Positions 1-8,047 of a stretch of 8,047 nt of DNA are shown in pieces. Location: NCBI GenBank assembly GCA_903853185.1, contig CAINSX010000005.1, positions 1-8,047 of the forward strand, written 5' to 3'. The notes under the pieces are model-generated. The model did not search any database, was not told the origin of the DNA, and was given only the letters and a program-made list of their open reading frames with translations. The stretch comes from an uncultured Opitutia bacterium (lineage in GTDB: Bacteria; Verrucomicrobiota; Verrucomicrobiia; Opitutales; UBA953). The stretch's first letter is position 1. Each line of letters starts with the position of its first letter. A program made the position numbers and the translations under genes.

Positions 1-1
1 C

Positions 2-1537
2 CACGAAGCCCGCCCAGACCGCGCCTTGTCCTTGCTGGTGCGCGAGCGTGCCCACCTATTGACGCCTTCGCTCGCTGCTTCTGAGGAAGCCAGTAGCGCC
101 CTTCGTGCGATGCTCACCGAAGGCGGTCGCGTCTACGGCACTTTGAACGCGCTTCGCGAGCACGGCCTCCTGTATCGCTTGGTCCCCGAGTTTGCCGGGC
201 TGCACTGCCTCGTGCAGTTCGAATTCTACCATCGCTGGACGGCCGACGTGCATACGCTGCGCTGCTTGATGGAACTGGATGCAATCTACGCTGGCGAGAC
301 GGACGTCGATCAGCGCTATCGCGCCGTCGTCCTCGGCTCCGAGGCCCCTTCGCTTCTCTTCGCGATCCTCTTCCTTCATGACATCGCCAAGTCCGGCGGC
401 ATCGAGGGCCATGCGGAACGAGGCGTGCCCATTGCCGATAAGGTCCTTGAGCGCCTCGGCTTCGATGCGCGTGAGCGCGAAATCGCCGCCGGCGTCATCC
501 GTCATCACCTCGTGATGGGTCTCTACTGGCAGCGCCACGACATCGACGACCCTGCCAATATCGACCGCTTCGCCCGGCTGATGGGCGACGAGCAGGTCCT
601 GCGCAGCCTCTTCGTGCATACGCGTTGCGACGCGCGCGCCACCTCGCCGGATCTTTGGACCGATTTCAAGGACGGCCAGCATTGGTCGCTCTATCGACGG
701 ACTCTCGCCAAGCTCGCGGGTGAGGCGGAGCATGACCATGGGGCCATTGTGTCCGCCCTGCGGGCCGCCACCGCTTCCATCCTTGGCTCGGAGGTCCCTG
801 CCGACGAGATCGAAGCCCATTTCACCACCATGCCGCAGGGGTATTACCTGCATGCCGCAGCGGAGGACGCCGCGCATCACCTACGCATGATCCATCGCCT
901 TATCGCTTCGGTCTCGGAGGCCGACGCCGAGGTCTCGTTGCGTCCGATCGTCGAATGGCATGACGACGCCGGCTCTGGCCAGTCTCTCGTGACGGTTGTC
1001 ACCTGGGATCGCGCCGGTCTTTTCAGCCGCATGGCGGGCGCCTTTGCCGTCGCCGGCATCAACATCGTCTCTTGTCGCGCTTTCTCGCGCGACGACGACG
1101 TCGCCATCGACTTCTTCAAGGTCGTGCTACCGGTAGGCAAGGAAGTCGCCTCGAAAGAGCGTTTCACCGCTGCCTTAGCGAAATCGTTGCTCGAAGGCAC
1201 CGACCTCGTGGAGGACGTTGCGGCCGAAGAGCAACGCGCCCTCATGACCGCTCCGCGTCGCAAGGCCTTCGTGCCGCTCGCCGCCAAGGTCGAGGTCTAC
1301 TATGAAGTCGACCTGACGCGCACGGTCATTGAGCTCCAGTGCAATGACCGCTTGGGTCTGCTGTTCCGAGTCGGCCGCGCCATCCGGGAGGCCGGCTATG
1401 CCATCACCTTCGCCAACATCGCGACCGAGCAGGGTTTCGCCATCGATACCTTCTACCTGACCCCGGAGCGAGGCCTGACCCGTGATCCGCATCCGCCGGA
1501 AGCCTTGGCCGAGGTCTTGCGCGGGGTGGTCTCCTGA
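2..1537 (+). CDS. glnD: [Protein-PII] uridylyltransferase / uridylyl-removing enzyme GlnD, 3' part
   Basis: GlnD is the cytoplasmic nitrogen sensor that uridylylates PII (GlnB/GlnK) when glutamine is low and removes UMP when it is high. The frame is open to the left edge, so the gene begins outside the window and the TTG at 26 is not a credible start; 511 codons are visible. Seen: the family motif YHRWTADVHTL (nt 227-259); an HD hydrolase domain with LHDIAKSGG (nt 374-400) and IRHHLVMGL (nt 500-526), the uridylyl-removing site; then two C-terminal ACT domains, the first around SLVTVVTWDRAGLFSRMAGA (nt 983-1042) and the second around TVIELQCNDRLGLLFRVGRA (nt 1322-1381), which bind glutamine in this family. 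The N-terminal nucleotidyltransferase domain, roughly 400 residues in known GlnD proteins, lies upstream. The next gene, msrA, starts 55 bases after the stop on the same strand. The frame is intact and family assignment is secure. Confidence 0.95.
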   Translation, partial: HEARPDRALSLLVRERAHLLTPSLAASEEASSALRAMLTEGGRVYGTLNALREHGLLYRLVPEFAGLHCLVQFEFYHRWTADVHTLRCLMELDAIYAGETDVDQRYRAVVLGSEAPSLLFAILFLHDIAKSGGIEGHAERGVPIADKVLERLGFDAREREIAAGVIRHHLVMGLYWQRHDIDDPANIDRFARLMGDEQVLRSLFVHTRCDARATSPDLWTDFKDGQHWSLYRRTLAKLAGEAEHDHGAIVSALRAATASILGSEVPADEIEAHFTTMPQGYYLHAAAEDAAHHLRMIHRLIASVSEADAEVSLRPIVEWHDDAGSGQSLVTVVTWDRAGLFSRMAGAFAVAGINIVSCRAFSRDDDVAIDFFKVVLPVGKEVASKERFTAALAKSLLEGTDLVEDVAAEEQRALMTAPRRKAFVPLAAKVEVYYEVDLTRTVIELQCNDRLGLLFRVGRAIREAGYAITFANIATEQGFAIDTFYLTPERGLTRDPHPPEALAEVLRGVVS

Positions 1538-1566
1538 GCGTCGTCCCACCTTGCTTCGGTCGAGGA

Positions 1567-1586
1567 ATCGTCCAATGTAGGACGGT
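1567..1586 (+). promoter_or_regulatory. Small hairpin over the msrA ribosome binding site
   Basis: CGTCC (1569-1573) and GGACG (1580-1584) can pair across a six-base loop, and the helix extends outward by a U-G and an A-U pair. The 3' arm includes most of AGGA (1579-1582), the only good Shine-Dalgarno match for the ATG at 1593 (10-base spacing). The hairpin could dampen msrA translation relative to glnD. There is no U-tract, so it does not look like a terminator. The pairing is visible; the regulatory role is inference. Confidence 0.35.
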
Positions 1587-1592
1587 CCCGCC

Positions 1593-2204
1593 ATGAACAA
1601 GCTGCTCACCCTCCTGAAGTCCGGCTTCATCGCCTGCGCCGCCTGCGGTCTCCTGCTTGCTGCCGACCCGAAGCCTTCCACCGAAAAGACCATGACCACT
1701 CCTCCCAAACTCGAGAAAGCCACCTTCGGGGCCGGCTGCTTCTGGGGCGTTGAATATCAATATGCCAAGATCCCCGGCGTCATCTCGGCCGTCAGCGGCT
1801 ATGCCGGCGGTAAGATTGACAACCCGACCTACGAGGACGTCTGCTCGCATACTTCTGGTCATGCCGAAGTCATCGAGGTGACCTTCGATCCGGCCAAGGT
1901 CACCTACCGCACGCTGGTCGAGTATTTCTTCAAGATGCACGACCCGACGCAGGTCAACCGCCAGGGGCCGGACATCGGCGACCAGTATCGCTCGGTCATC
2001 TTCACCCACTCTCCTGAACAGAAGAAGGTTGCCGACGACGTGAAGGTCGGCCTCACCCTGGCTAAGGCCTTCAGCCGCCCGATCGCCACCCAGATCGAGA
2101 CCGCTCCGAAGTTCTGGCCGGCGGAGCAATATCACCAGAAGCATTACCAGCTGCGCGGCACCAAGCCGTATTGTCACCTGGTGCCCTTCGCGGAAGAGAA
2201 GTAA
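1593..2204 (+). CDS. msrA: Peptide-methionine (S)-S-oxide reductase MsrA with predicted N-terminal export signal
   Basis: MsrA reduces the S-epimer of methionine sulfoxide in damaged proteins. The catalytic motif GCFWG is at residues 48-52 with nucleophile Cys49. Residues Tyr80 (PTY), Glu92 (GHAE), Asp127 and Tyr132 (GPDIGDQYRS) occupy the active-site positions known from E. coli MsrA. Cys194 near the C-terminus (KPYCHL) is the likely resolving cysteine; E. coli MsrA has a second recycling cysteine, which is not seen here. Residues 1-24 look like a signal peptide: Lys3 and Lys9, a hydrophobic stretch to Leu22, and a possible cleavage after Ala24. This suggests action in the periplasm or envelope. 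The ATG at 1593 has AGGA ten bases upstream. Met34 (ATG at 1692) just before the conserved domain could give a cytosolic form. The stop is three bases before rarA. The 203-residue length is normal for the family plus a signal peptide. Confidence 0.93.
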   Translation: MNKLLTLLKSGFIACAACGLLLAADPKPSTEKTMTTPPKLEKATFGAGCFWGVEYQYAKIPGVISAVSGYAGGKIDNPTYEDVCSHTSGHAEVIEVTFDPAKVTYRTLVEYFFKMHDPTQVNRQGPDIGDQYRSVIFTHSPEQKKVADDVKVGLTLAKAFSRPIATQIETAPKFWPAEQYHQKHYQLRGTKPYCHLVPFAEEK

Positions 2205-2207
2205 GTC

Positions 2208-3566
2208 GTGGCTGAACGGCGCCTTGGGTCGGACGACGCGCTGCCTGGCCTAGGTCAGGGAGTGCCCGATGCCATCCCGGAGCGCCGTCGCCCGCTGGCT
2301 TCACGCATGCGCCCACGCAACCTCTCGGAGGTCGTCGGCCATGCTGGCTTGCTCGGGCCTGAGGCGTTGCTGCCGCGCCTGATTAAGGCCGATAACTTCG
2401 GCTCGCTGCTGTTCTATGGTCCGCCCGGCTGCGGCAAGACCACCTTGGCCGAGGTCATCGCCGCTGAGACCCAATCCTTCGTCGTCCGCGTCAATGCGGT
2501 GCTCTCCGGCACGCCCGAGTTACGCGAAATATTGGCGGATGCGCGTCGCCAGCCTTCGCGTAAGACCGTCCTGGTCGTCGATGAGATCCATCGCTTCAAC
2601 AAGGCCCAGCAGGACCTGCTGCTGCCCGACGTCGAAGCAGGCGTGGTGCGTCTCATCGGCTGCACGACGCATAACCCCGGTCTCTACGTCGTCCCCGCGC
2701 TGCTGAGCCGCAGTCATCTTTTTCGGCTCGACCCGCTGTCGCCTCCGGAGATCGCCACTTTCCTTGGCACATCGCTGGCCGACAAGGAGCGCGGCCTGGG
2801 GGCGCTCGGCATCAAGGCTTCCGAGAAGGTGCTCCAGCAGGTCGCCGAGATGGCCTCGGGTGACCTGCGTCGCGCGTTAAACTGCCTCGAGACCTTGGTG
2901 CTATCCGCGCCGGCCCTCGGCACCGTGACGGACGAGGCCGTGGCCTCCTTCGCCCGCGAGCGTCGCATCCGTTATGACGACGGCGGGGACGATCATTACG
3001 ATACTGCTTCGGCCTTCATCAAATCTGTCCGCGGTGGAGACCCTGATGCCGCCCTCTACTGGCTCTTCCTGATGCTCGAAGGAGGGGAGGAGCCCCGCTT
3101 CATCGCCCGTCGTCTCGTCATCTGCGCTTCCGAGGATGTTGGCTTGGCGGATTCCCGTGCGCTGGGCATCGCCACCGCAGCCTTTCAGGCCTGTGAGATG
3201 GTCGGCATGCCCGAGTGCGAATACGCCTTGGCTCATGCGACGCTCTTCTTGGCGCTCTCGCCCAAGAGCAATAGCACGACTGTCGCGATCTCCGAGGCCA
3301 AGGACGCCGTGCGCAATATGCCGCGCCAGGAAGTGCCGCTCCACCTCAAGGATGCGCACAACAGCGTGAACAAGAGCCTCGGTAATGGCGGCACCTATCG
3401 CTACAGCCACGATTATCCCGAAGCCATCAGCGGACAGGAATACCTCAGCCGTCCGCTTTCGCTTTATCATCCCGGCGACGCGGGCGCCGAGCCGCAGGTC
3501 GCCGAGCGACTCGCACGCTGGCGTGAGCTTAAGGCGGCCTTGAAGAAGAAGGACGGACGCCCGTGA
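2208..3566 (+). CDS. rarA: Replication-associated recombination protein A (RarA/MgsA), AAA+ ATPase
   Basis: RarA is a clamp-loader-like AAA+ ATPase, related to eukaryotic WRNIP1/Mgs1, that acts at stalled replication forks and single-strand gaps. Seen: the N-terminal family signature PLASRMRPRNLSEVVG (residues 29-44); Walker A GPPGCGKTT (71-79); Walker B VLVVDEIHRF (121-130); the sensor 1 region GCTTHNP (151-157); the ALLSR arginine-finger segment (164-168); and the sensor 2 segment GDLRRALNCLE (218-228). The C-terminal half carries the RarA-specific blocks HYDTASAFIKSVRGGDPDAA (263-282) and FIARRLVICASEDVGLAD (298-315), followed by SPKSN and VPLHLKDAHN. The 452-residue length is typical. The GTG start three bases after the msrA stop has only a weak purine-rich Shine-Dalgarno (GGAAGAGAAG at 2192-2201); a later start at Met34 would cut into the conserved N-terminus. 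The 3' end overlaps the next gene by four bases, indicating translational coupling. Confidence 0.95.
   Translation: MAERRLGSDDALPGLGQGVPDAIPERRRPLASRMRPRNLSEVVGHAGLLGPEALLPRLIKADNFGSLLFYGPPGCGKTTLAEVIAAETQSFVVRVNAVLSGTPELREILADARRQPSRKTVLVVDEIHRFNKAQQDLLLPDVEAGVVRLIGCTTHNPGLYVVPALLSRSHLFRLDPLSPPEIATFLGTSLADKERGLGALGIKASEKVLQQVAEMASGDLRRALNCLETLVLSAPALGTVTDEAVASFARERRIRYDDGGDDHYDTASAFIKSVRGGDPDAALYWLFLMLEGGEEPRFIARRLVICASEDVGLADSRALGIATAAFQACEMVGMPECEYALAHATLFLALSPKSNSTTVAISEAKDAVRNMPRQEVPLHLKDAHNSVNKSLGNGGTYRYSHDYPEAISGQEYLSRPLSLYHPGDAGAEPQVAERLARWRELKAALKKKDGRP
3549..3553 (+). promoter_or_regulatory. Ribosome binding site that supports the GTG start of the dus gene
   Basis: AAGGA inside the last codons of rarA lies nine bases before the GTG at 3563. 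It supports this GTG, which overlaps the rarA stop as GTGA, over downstream alternatives. Confidence 0.6.
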
Positions 3567-4567
3567 GCAAGGTCGCGCCCCGTCTGCCGTGGTTCGGCCC
3601 GGGTAAGTTCCCGCTCTACCTCGCGCCGATGGCCCGTCACACCGACGTGGCCTTCCGCCAGGTGTGTAAGGAGCAGGGCGCCGACGTGATGGTCACGGAG
3701 TTCGTGCAGTCCGAAGCGCTCATCCGGGATAACGTCAAAGCCTGGGAGATGGTCGATTTCACCGAAGCCCAGCGTCCGATGGGCGTCCAGATTTTCGGCG
3801 CCACCCCCGCATCGATGGCCAAGGCCGCTCGTCTGGTGTGCGACCGCATGAAGCCGGACTTCCTCGATCTCAATTTCGGCTGCCCGGCGCATAAGGTCAT
3901 CGAACAGAACGCCGGCTCAGGGCTCCTGCGCTGCACACCTTTGCTCTATGACCTCGTGAAGGCCGTGAAGGATGCGATTCCGGATCTGCCCCTGACGGCC
4001 AAGATGCGCCTCGGTTGGGACCACTCGACCATCGTGGCCGTGGAAGTCGCTGGTCGCTTGCAGGAACTCGGCGTCGAGGCCTTGGCGGTCCATGGCCGTA
4101 CCAAGGAACAAGGGTACTCAGGGGAAGCCCATTGGGGCTGGATCGGAAAGGTCGCCGCCGCGGTGGATATCCCGGTGGTCGGCAACGGTGACGTGAAGGA
4201 CGGGGCCTCAGCGCTGCGTCGCCGCGCTGAATCCGGGGTCTCTGGGCTGATGATCGGCCGAGCCGCGCTAGGTAATCCTTGGGTTTTCGCGCAGATCAAG
4301 GCTGCGATGGAGGGCAGGGAAGGGGCCGCCGCTGAAATCGGCATGCAACAGCGCTGGGATTGCATGATTCGCTTGGCCGAGCTGACGATTGAGGTGCATG
4401 CCTCGCGTCTGGGCACACGCGATGTGCGCTGGATGCTCGACCGCATGCATCCGTTGACCCATGGGCTGCCTGGTTCGCGTAAACTGCGCGACCGGCTCCG
4501 CCACTGCCTGACCTTGGACGACCTGCGACGGCTGCGTGATGAGCACCTCGCAGAATCGGTGAAGTGA
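3563..4567 (+). CDS. tRNA-dihydrouridine synthase, DusB-like
   Basis: Dus enzymes are FMN-dependent and use NADPH to reduce specific uridines in the tRNA D-loop. Seen: the N-terminal barrel strand LYLAPMARHTDVAFR (residues 18-32), which is the family's APMxxxTD motif; VQIFG (75-79) at the flavin site; DLNFGCPAHKV (102-112) with the proton-donating catalytic cysteine at Cys107; AGSGLLR (117-123); TAKMRLGWD (145-153) with the FMN-contacting Lys147; VHGRTKEQGYSG (176-187); GNGDV (207-211); and GLMIGRAALGNPWVF (228-242), the phosphate-binding end. Residues from about 245 form the C-terminal helical tRNA-binding domain. The 334-residue length is typical. NFGCP and the GSGLLR segment fit the DusB group better than DusA or DusC, but the target uridine cannot be read from sequence, so no symbol is given. 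This is the last gene of the glnD-msrA-rarA-dus run. Confidence 0.92.
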   Translation: MSKVAPRLPWFGPGKFPLYLAPMARHTDVAFRQVCKEQGADVMVTEFVQSEALIRDNVKAWEMVDFTEAQRPMGVQIFGATPASMAKAARLVCDRMKPDFLDLNFGCPAHKVIEQNAGSGLLRCTPLLYDLVKAVKDAIPDLPLTAKMRLGWDHSTIVAVEVAGRLQELGVEALAVHGRTKEQGYSGEAHWGWIGKVAAAVDIPVVGNGDVKDGASALRRRAESGVSGLMIGRAALGNPWVFAQIKAAMEGREGAAAEIGMQQRWDCMIRLAELTIEVHASRLGTRDVRWMLDRMHPLTHGLPGSRKLRDRLRHCLTLDDLRRLRDEHLAESVK

Positions 4568-4622
4568 ATTAAAACCCCTATTCGCAAGGCGACGGTGAAG
4601 GTGTGACGGACGTGCAACAGAA

Positions 4623-4633
4623 ACCTCACTTTC
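4623..4633 (+). repeat. Direct repeat copy 1 (ACCTCACTTTC)
   Basis: This 11-base word recurs exactly at 4895-4905, so the two copies bracket most of the dnaA upstream region 272 bases apart. An exact 11-base repeat is not expected by chance in about 350 bases, but its role is unknown. Confidence 0.5.
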
Positions 4634-4642
4634 TTATCTACA
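4634..4642 (+). promoter_or_regulatory. DnaA-box-like site TTATCTACA
   Basis: It differs from the E. coli consensus TTATNCACA at one position (T for C at position 6). It directly abuts the first copy of the 11-base direct repeat and overlaps the inverted repeat beginning at 4640. The species' own DnaA box is not known from this window, so the call rests on similarity to the E. coli site. Confidence 0.35.
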
Positions 4643-4668
4643 GGGGTCCTGTTAATAACCTGTGCAGG
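4640..4668 (+). repeat. Twin inverted repeats flanking TTAATAA
   Basis: ACAGG/CCTGT (4640-4644 and 4648-4652) and CCTG/CAGG (4659-4662 and 4665-4668) are two small dyads separated by TTAATA (4653-4658). The CCTGT halves at 4648 and 4659 are 11 bases apart, one helical turn. This layout resembles a dimeric-repressor operator; the first dyad followed by A/T could also be a weak terminator for the dus operon. Confidence 0.35.
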
Positions 4669-4855
4669 GCTTGCTCTTGTCCCTCGTCACCGCGCGTTCA
4701 CAAATGCCATCCGATTCGCCCCCCGTGGATCGACCCCGGCCCCTCCGCCGGACACTAAACGGTGGAAACCAATTTTTAACGTCTTAAACAACCACTCATC
4801 AACGACTTACAAGGCAACCGTTATCGGCCACCTACTTGGCACGGAAGCCGTTCAA

Positions 4856-4865
4856 ACCTTAAGGT
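4856..4865 (+). repeat. Perfect 10-base palindrome ACCTTAAGGT
   Basis: This is a self-complementary site about 57 bases upstream of the dnaA GTG. It could be a regulator half-site pair, but a single ten-base palindrome in A/T-rich DNA is weak evidence. Confidence 0.25.
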
Positions 4866-4894
4866 CGTTTCATTAACACCCCTTTTACAAAAAT

Positions 4895-4905
4895 ACCTCA
4901 CTTTC
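4895..4905 (+). repeat. Direct repeat copy 2 (ACCTCACTTTC)
   Basis: This is the second exact copy of the word at 4623-4633. It lies 17 bases before the dnaA GTG, in the expected dnaA leader or promoter. Confidence 0.5.
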
Positions 4906-4922
4906 GGGCTTCCAAAGAGCCT

Positions 4923-6320
<1,398 letters not shown>

Positions 6321-6345
6321 TTTTCGGTTATCAATGATGCAACCG

Positions 6346-6376
6346 GGGCCCGACGTGTGTCGGGCCCTTCCTTTTG
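6346..6376 (+). terminator. Intrinsic terminator of dnaA
   Basis: GGGCCCGAC (6346-6354) and GTCGGGCCC (6359-6367) form a perfect nine-pair, G+C-rich stem with loop GTGT, followed by TTCCTTTT. It begins 25 bases after the dnaA stop, isolating dnaA transcription from thiC. Confidence 0.9.
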
Positions 6377-6457
6377 GTGGGATACCTGCGCCTAGGGTAG
6401 GGGTTGCCACTTGCTACTTGGGGACTTTCCACCTTCATGAGGACGTTCCTTCCTAGT

Positions 6458-6542
6458 CTTTCCCAGGGGAGTCCGCGACCGGACTGAGATGAGGCTTGGC
6501 CTCGAACCCTCGTACCTGATGCGCCTCGGCGCCGTAGGAAGC
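6458..6542 (+). promoter_or_regulatory. TPP riboswitch (THI-box aptamer) controlling thiC
   Basis: This RNA element binds thiamin pyrophosphate and lowers thiC expression when the cofactor is plentiful. Conserved THI-box blocks appear in order: AGGGG (6465-6469, 5' arm of P2); P3 AGTCC/GGACT (6470-6474 and 6481-6485); CTGAGA (6484-6489), which recognises the pyrimidine; a small P3a hairpin GAGGC/GCCTC (6491-6495 and 6499-6503); GAACCCT (6504-6510, closing P2); ACCTGAT (6514-6520); and GTAGGAAG (6534-6541), with P4 formed by CCT/AGG. The P5 arm is short: GCGC/GCGC (6521-6524 and 6529-6532) around the tetraloop CTCG, where the common form has a TAAT-containing loop. P1 boundaries are unclear because the 5' strand complements the 3' strand only patchily. 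Position directly upstream of thiC, the commonest bacterial target, makes the call firm. Confidence 0.92.
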
Positions 6543-6570
6543 GGATTGTGCAGCCAACTCCATCCCCGTT

Positions 6571-6610
6571 TCCGCGTTCCTCTCAGGTCCGCGCGGACAG
6601 CCTTTTCTTT
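6571..6610 (+). terminator. Candidate riboswitch-controlled terminator in the thiC leader
   Basis: TCCGCG (6571-6576) can pair with CGCGGA (6592-6597), followed a few bases later by CCTTTTCTTT (6601-6610). The same 5' arm can instead pair within TCCGC-G-TTCC (6571-6580) with GGAAGCGGA (6537-6545), the 3' edge of the aptamer, giving nine pairs with one bulged G. The structures are mutually exclusive, as expected for a TPP-controlled terminator and antiterminator. A competing small hairpin GTCC-GCGC-GGAC (6587-6598) is also possible. Pairings were found by eye with no energy calculation. Confidence 0.5.
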
Positions 6611-6649
6611 GGATCAACCCATCCACCATTCAACTTTACTCCTTTTCCC

Positions 6650-8047
<1,398 letters not shown>

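Larger units (their letters stand above)
4568..4922 (+). other. A+T-rich dnaA upstream region; candidate regulatory region or replication origin
   Basis: This 355-base gap holds no open reading frame or RNA gene I can support. It is markedly richer in A+T than its surroundings: 39 of 64 bases are A or T by hand count across 4751-4814, and there are further A/T runs at 4866-4898. It contains two 9-mers one mismatch from the E. coli DnaA box (4634-4642, and 4922-4930 on the - strand), an 11-base direct repeat near both ends (4623-4633 and 4895-4905), paired short inverted repeats around TTAATAA (4640-4668) and the ten-base palindrome ACCTTAAGGT (4856-4865). Intergenic regions next to dnaA often hold oriC in bacteria. 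Here the boxes are few and imperfect, so dnaA promoter or autoregulatory sites are at least as likely. No convincing -35/-10 pair was found. Confidence 0.4.

Noticed and set aside
26..28. TTG at 26 as the start of a short GlnD
   Set aside because: The frame stays open and GlnD-like to the window edge, and the visible part begins in the middle of the protein.
56..880. 274-codon open frame on the - strand opposite glnD
   Set aside because: The + strand frame carries the GlnD HD-domain motifs without interruption; the antisense product resembles nothing I recognise.
1404..2177. 257-codon - strand frame spanning the glnD-msrA junction
   Set aside because: It crosses two well-supported + strand genes, and its sequence is a complement artefact.
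4821..4829. TTATCGGCC as a DnaA box
   Set aside because: Three mismatches to TTATNCACA, which is no better than background.
6404..6432. TTGCCA/TTGCTA as -35 elements of a thiC promoter
   Set aside because: No acceptable -10 hexamer lies 16-18 bases downstream of either; the thiC promoter could not be assigned by eye.

Overview
The window is G+C-rich bacterial chromosome (coding regions near 60% G+C by eye) made almost entirely of housekeeping genes, all on the + strand. There is no sign of phage, transposon, CRISPR or other accessory DNA. The gene set (GlnD, RarA, a DusB-like enzyme, DnaA, ThiC) is broadly bacterial. A GlnD with HD and paired ACT domains and an exported-looking MsrA fit a diderm bacterium. 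The overall style resembles Verrucomicrobiota or a neighbouring group, but that is an impression and not a demonstrated assignment.

Layout. Positions 1-4567 hold a tightly packed run of four genes: the 3' part of glnD (PII uridylyltransferase), msrA (methionine sulfoxide reductase with a predicted export signal), rarA (replication-associated AAA+ ATPase) and a DusB-family tRNA-dihydrouridine synthase. The gaps are 55, 3 and -4 bases, so they are probably co-transcribed. Positions 4568-4922 are a 355-base, locally A+T-rich gap in front of dnaA. It contains near-consensus DnaA-box-like 9-mers, an 11-base direct repeat at its two ends and a compact array of short inverted repeats, so it is the best candidate for dnaA autoregulation and possibly for the replication origin. 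dnaA follows (4923-6320) and ends at a strong intrinsic terminator (6346-6376). Positions 6377-6649 are the leader of thiC and contain a clear TPP (THI-box) riboswitch aptamer at about 6458-6542, followed by what looks like a terminator/antiterminator expression platform. thiC starts at 6650 and runs off the right edge; its C-terminal iron-sulfur motif is not in the window.

How the parts work together. The left cluster joins nitrogen-status signalling, protein oxidation repair, replication-fork maintenance and tRNA modification, which share no single pathway. dnaA appears to be its own transcription unit. thiC makes the pyrimidine moiety of thiamin and is predicted to be switched off by thiamin pyrophosphate through the upstream riboswitch. 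I did not find a previously undescribed system. The points most worth a second look are the riboswitch expression platform, the variant short P5/L5 arm of the aptamer, the origin-like intergenic region, the possible two-start export of MsrA, and the pyrimidine-rich, Shine-Dalgarno-poor starts of dnaA and thiC.
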